NCBI RefSeq assembly: GCF_003752465.1
Contig: NZ_RKHJ01000001.1
Coordinates: 248,001 to 312,000 of the forward strand
Reading direction: 5' to 3'
Origin: Agrococcus jenensis
GTDB lineage: Bacteria > Actinomycetota > Actinomycetes > Actinomycetales > Microbacteriaceae
DNA length: 64,000 nt
Below, piece by piece: positions 63,018-64,000 of the stretch. Made by a program: the position numbers and the translations under genes. The notes under the pieces were generated by a model. It saw nothing but the letters and a program-made list of their open reading frames with translations. It was not told the DNA's origin and searched no databases. Within the stretch, counting starts at the first letter, position 1; the number at the start of each line of letters is the position of its first letter.

Positions 63018-63872
63018 ATGGATGCGACCGAGCTCTTCCGCGGGGCGCTCGGCGTCCTCACGACCGCGCAGCTGCTCGACGCCGGTGTCACGAGGCGCGA
63101 GATCGATGCCTCCATCGCCGCAGGCAGGGTGGAGCGCGTACGACGCGGCTGGATCGCGTGGCAGCCCGACCCGATGGCGCTCGCAGCCGTGCGCGAGGGC
63201 GGCTGCGTCAGCTGCCTCAGCGCGATGGCGTCGCTCGGGGCGTGGCAGCCCCGGCATTCGGGCGGTCACATGCGCCGCGCCGATGGGCAGCGGTCTCGCA
63301 GGGCGGCCGACGAGAAGGGCTGTCGTCCCTATGGACCCAATCCGCCGGTGCGTGCCTCGGTGGACGACCTCGAGACCGCGTTCCGGTGCGCACTCCGGTG
63401 CGCCGATGCGGAGCAGCTGATCGCCGTGGCCGACTCGATCGTGCACCGCGAGCTCGCGACGCTGGAGGACCTGCGCGAGTGGGCCACCGACGCACCGAAG
63501 GAGGTCCGCACCCTGCTGAACCGCGTCGAGCCGCTGTCGGAGGCCGGCACCGAGTCGATGGTGCGGGTGCGCCTCTGCGCGCGCGGGATCCGCCTGCGGG
63601 TGCAGGTCCGGATCGCGCGCCGTCGCGTCGACCTGCTGATCGGCGATCGGCTCATCATCGAGTGCGACTCGACGACCTACCACGCCGATCCCGAGGCCTT
63701 CCAGCGCGATCGGCGCACCGACCGCATCCACGTTGCGCAGGGCTACCTGGTGATCCGGCTGACGTGGGAGCAGATCCACGACGAGTGGCCGGCGATCGAG
63801 CGCGACATCCTCGCGATCGTGCGTCGCGGCGATCACCGCTGGCCTGGCCGCCTCCGTCCCGAGCGAGCGTGA
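63018..63872 (+). CDS. AbiEi-like winged-helix plus DUF559 nuclease-fold protein, second copy
   Basis: 284 aa. N-terminal winged-helix-like region (LGVLTTAQLLDAGVTRREIDASIAAGRVERVRRGW), middle segment with paired Cys (GGCVSCLSAM), and C-terminal DUF559 core DLLIGDRLIIECDSTTYH followed by RDRRTDRIHVAQGYLVIRLTW. The acidic E-x-D and following blocks match Vsr-like endonuclease folds. It is a distant paralogue of the gene at 43168. No toxin gene adjoins. It is preceded by tandem hairpin repeats and its stop codon lies inside another inverted repeat. Confidence 0.7.
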   Translation: MDATELFRGALGVLTTAQLLDAGVTRREIDASIAAGRVERVRRGWIAWQPDPMALAAVREGGCVSCLSAMASLGAWQPRHSGGHMRRADGQRSRRAADEKGCRPYGPNPPVRASVDDLETAFRCALRCADAEQLIAVADSIVHRELATLEDLREWATDAPKEVRTLLNRVEPLSEAGTESMVRVRLCARGIRLRVQVRIARRRVDLLIGDRLIIECDSTTYHADPEAFQRDRRTDRIHVAQGYLVIRLTWEQIHDEWPAIERDILAIVRRGDHRWPGRLRPERA

Positions 63873-63941
63873 GCTCGATCGGGCTCACCGCGGCGCCAGC
63901 CCCGCTGGCCGGTCCGCGAGCGGCTCAGGCCGATCGAGCTC
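63871..63941. repeat. Inverted repeat overlapping the DUF559 stop codon
   Basis: GAGCTCGATCGGGCT (63871-63885) and AGGCCGATCGAGCTC (63927-63941) pair over 15 bp with one mismatch and a 41-nt loop. The arm shares CTCGATCGGGC with the tandem units at 62617-62934, so related repeat sequence lies on both sides of the gene. Confidence 0.75.
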
Positions 63942-63948
63942 GCGGGGG

Positions 63949-64000
63949 TCAAAGGGCGTCGGTGTTGCCCGAGCGGCGCACCGCGTCGACGACCTGCTTC
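63949..64000 (-). CDS. C-terminal fragment of a gene running out of the window
   Basis: The frame ending at TGA 63949-63951 reads KQVVDAVRRSGNTDAL as its last 16 residues. Such a VKxVVDxL-x3-G-x-T-D/E-L end is seen in mannose-1-phosphate guanylyltransferases, which often neighbour this operon in related bacteria, but so few residues cannot settle it. Confidence 0.35.
   Translation of the reverse strand, partial: KQVVDAVRRSGNTDAL

Overview
The window is GC-rich (roughly 70-73 percent), densely packed DNA with many GTG starts, ATGA/GTGA stop-start overlaps and TANNNT boxes placed 6-8 nt before start codons. Together with the gene families this indicates an actinobacterium, most likely of the family Microbacteriaceae (Agrococcus-like; an inference from gene content, not a database match). 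No tRNA, rRNA, insertion sequence, prophage or CRISPR array was seen.

Region 1 (1-20260) is a cell-surface polysaccharide locus. It holds the C-terminus of a polymerase/ligase-like membrane protein, an NAD-dependent sugar epimerase, an RgpF-WbsX fusion and a second RgpF-type protein. It also holds an O-acylation pair (acyltransferase-3 plus AlgX-like SGNH protein), a Wzm/Wzt ABC exporter, five other glycosyltransferase-like genes, rmlA and rmlB, and two large secreted proteins (a 933-aa repeat protein and a CW-binding/CAP protein). rmlC and rmlD are not in the window.

Region 2 (20276-43040) is a conserved actinobacterial core: LCP ligase, purE, purK, PH-domain membrane protein, birA, acyl-CoA carboxylase beta and epsilon subunits, maf and the biotin-carrying alpha subunit. 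From memory this is the gene order of Mycobacterium tuberculosis Rv3267-Rv3285. Inserted into it are a topoisomerase IB, a second O-acyltransferase with its own SGNH domain, a FAD monooxygenase, a TRAM RNA methyltransferase, lactate dehydrogenase, a secreted SGNH hydrolase, a GH18-like protein and a TetR-controlled heterodimeric ABC exporter.

Region 3 (43041-49842) is more variable: a DUF559 nuclease-like gene framed by two copies of a 67-bp palindromic element, an ECF42-type sigma factor with its DGPF/YCII partner, LpdA, YaeQ and a cellulose-synthase-like glycosyltransferase.

Region 4 (49871-62544) is nucleoside salvage: purine nucleoside phosphorylase, phosphosugar mutase, adenosine deaminase coupled to a PTS EIIA, thymidine phosphorylase, cytidine deaminase and a BMP-type nucleoside ABC importer with two tandem binding lipoproteins. 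The importer brings in nucleosides, the deaminases and phosphorylases split off ribose/deoxyribose phosphate, and the mutase sends the sugar to central metabolism.

Region 5 (62545-64000) has a 114-115 bp tandem hairpin repeat, a second DUF559 gene followed by another inverted repeat, and the C-terminus of a further gene.

The least explained signals are: the two DUF559 genes, each framed by its own palindromic repeat family; 19-bp tandem repeats placed directly after the stop codons of two unrelated genes; a matching 28-30 bp motif upstream of both acyl-CoA carboxylase genes; and mini-ORFs coupled by 4-nt overlaps to rmlB and purK.
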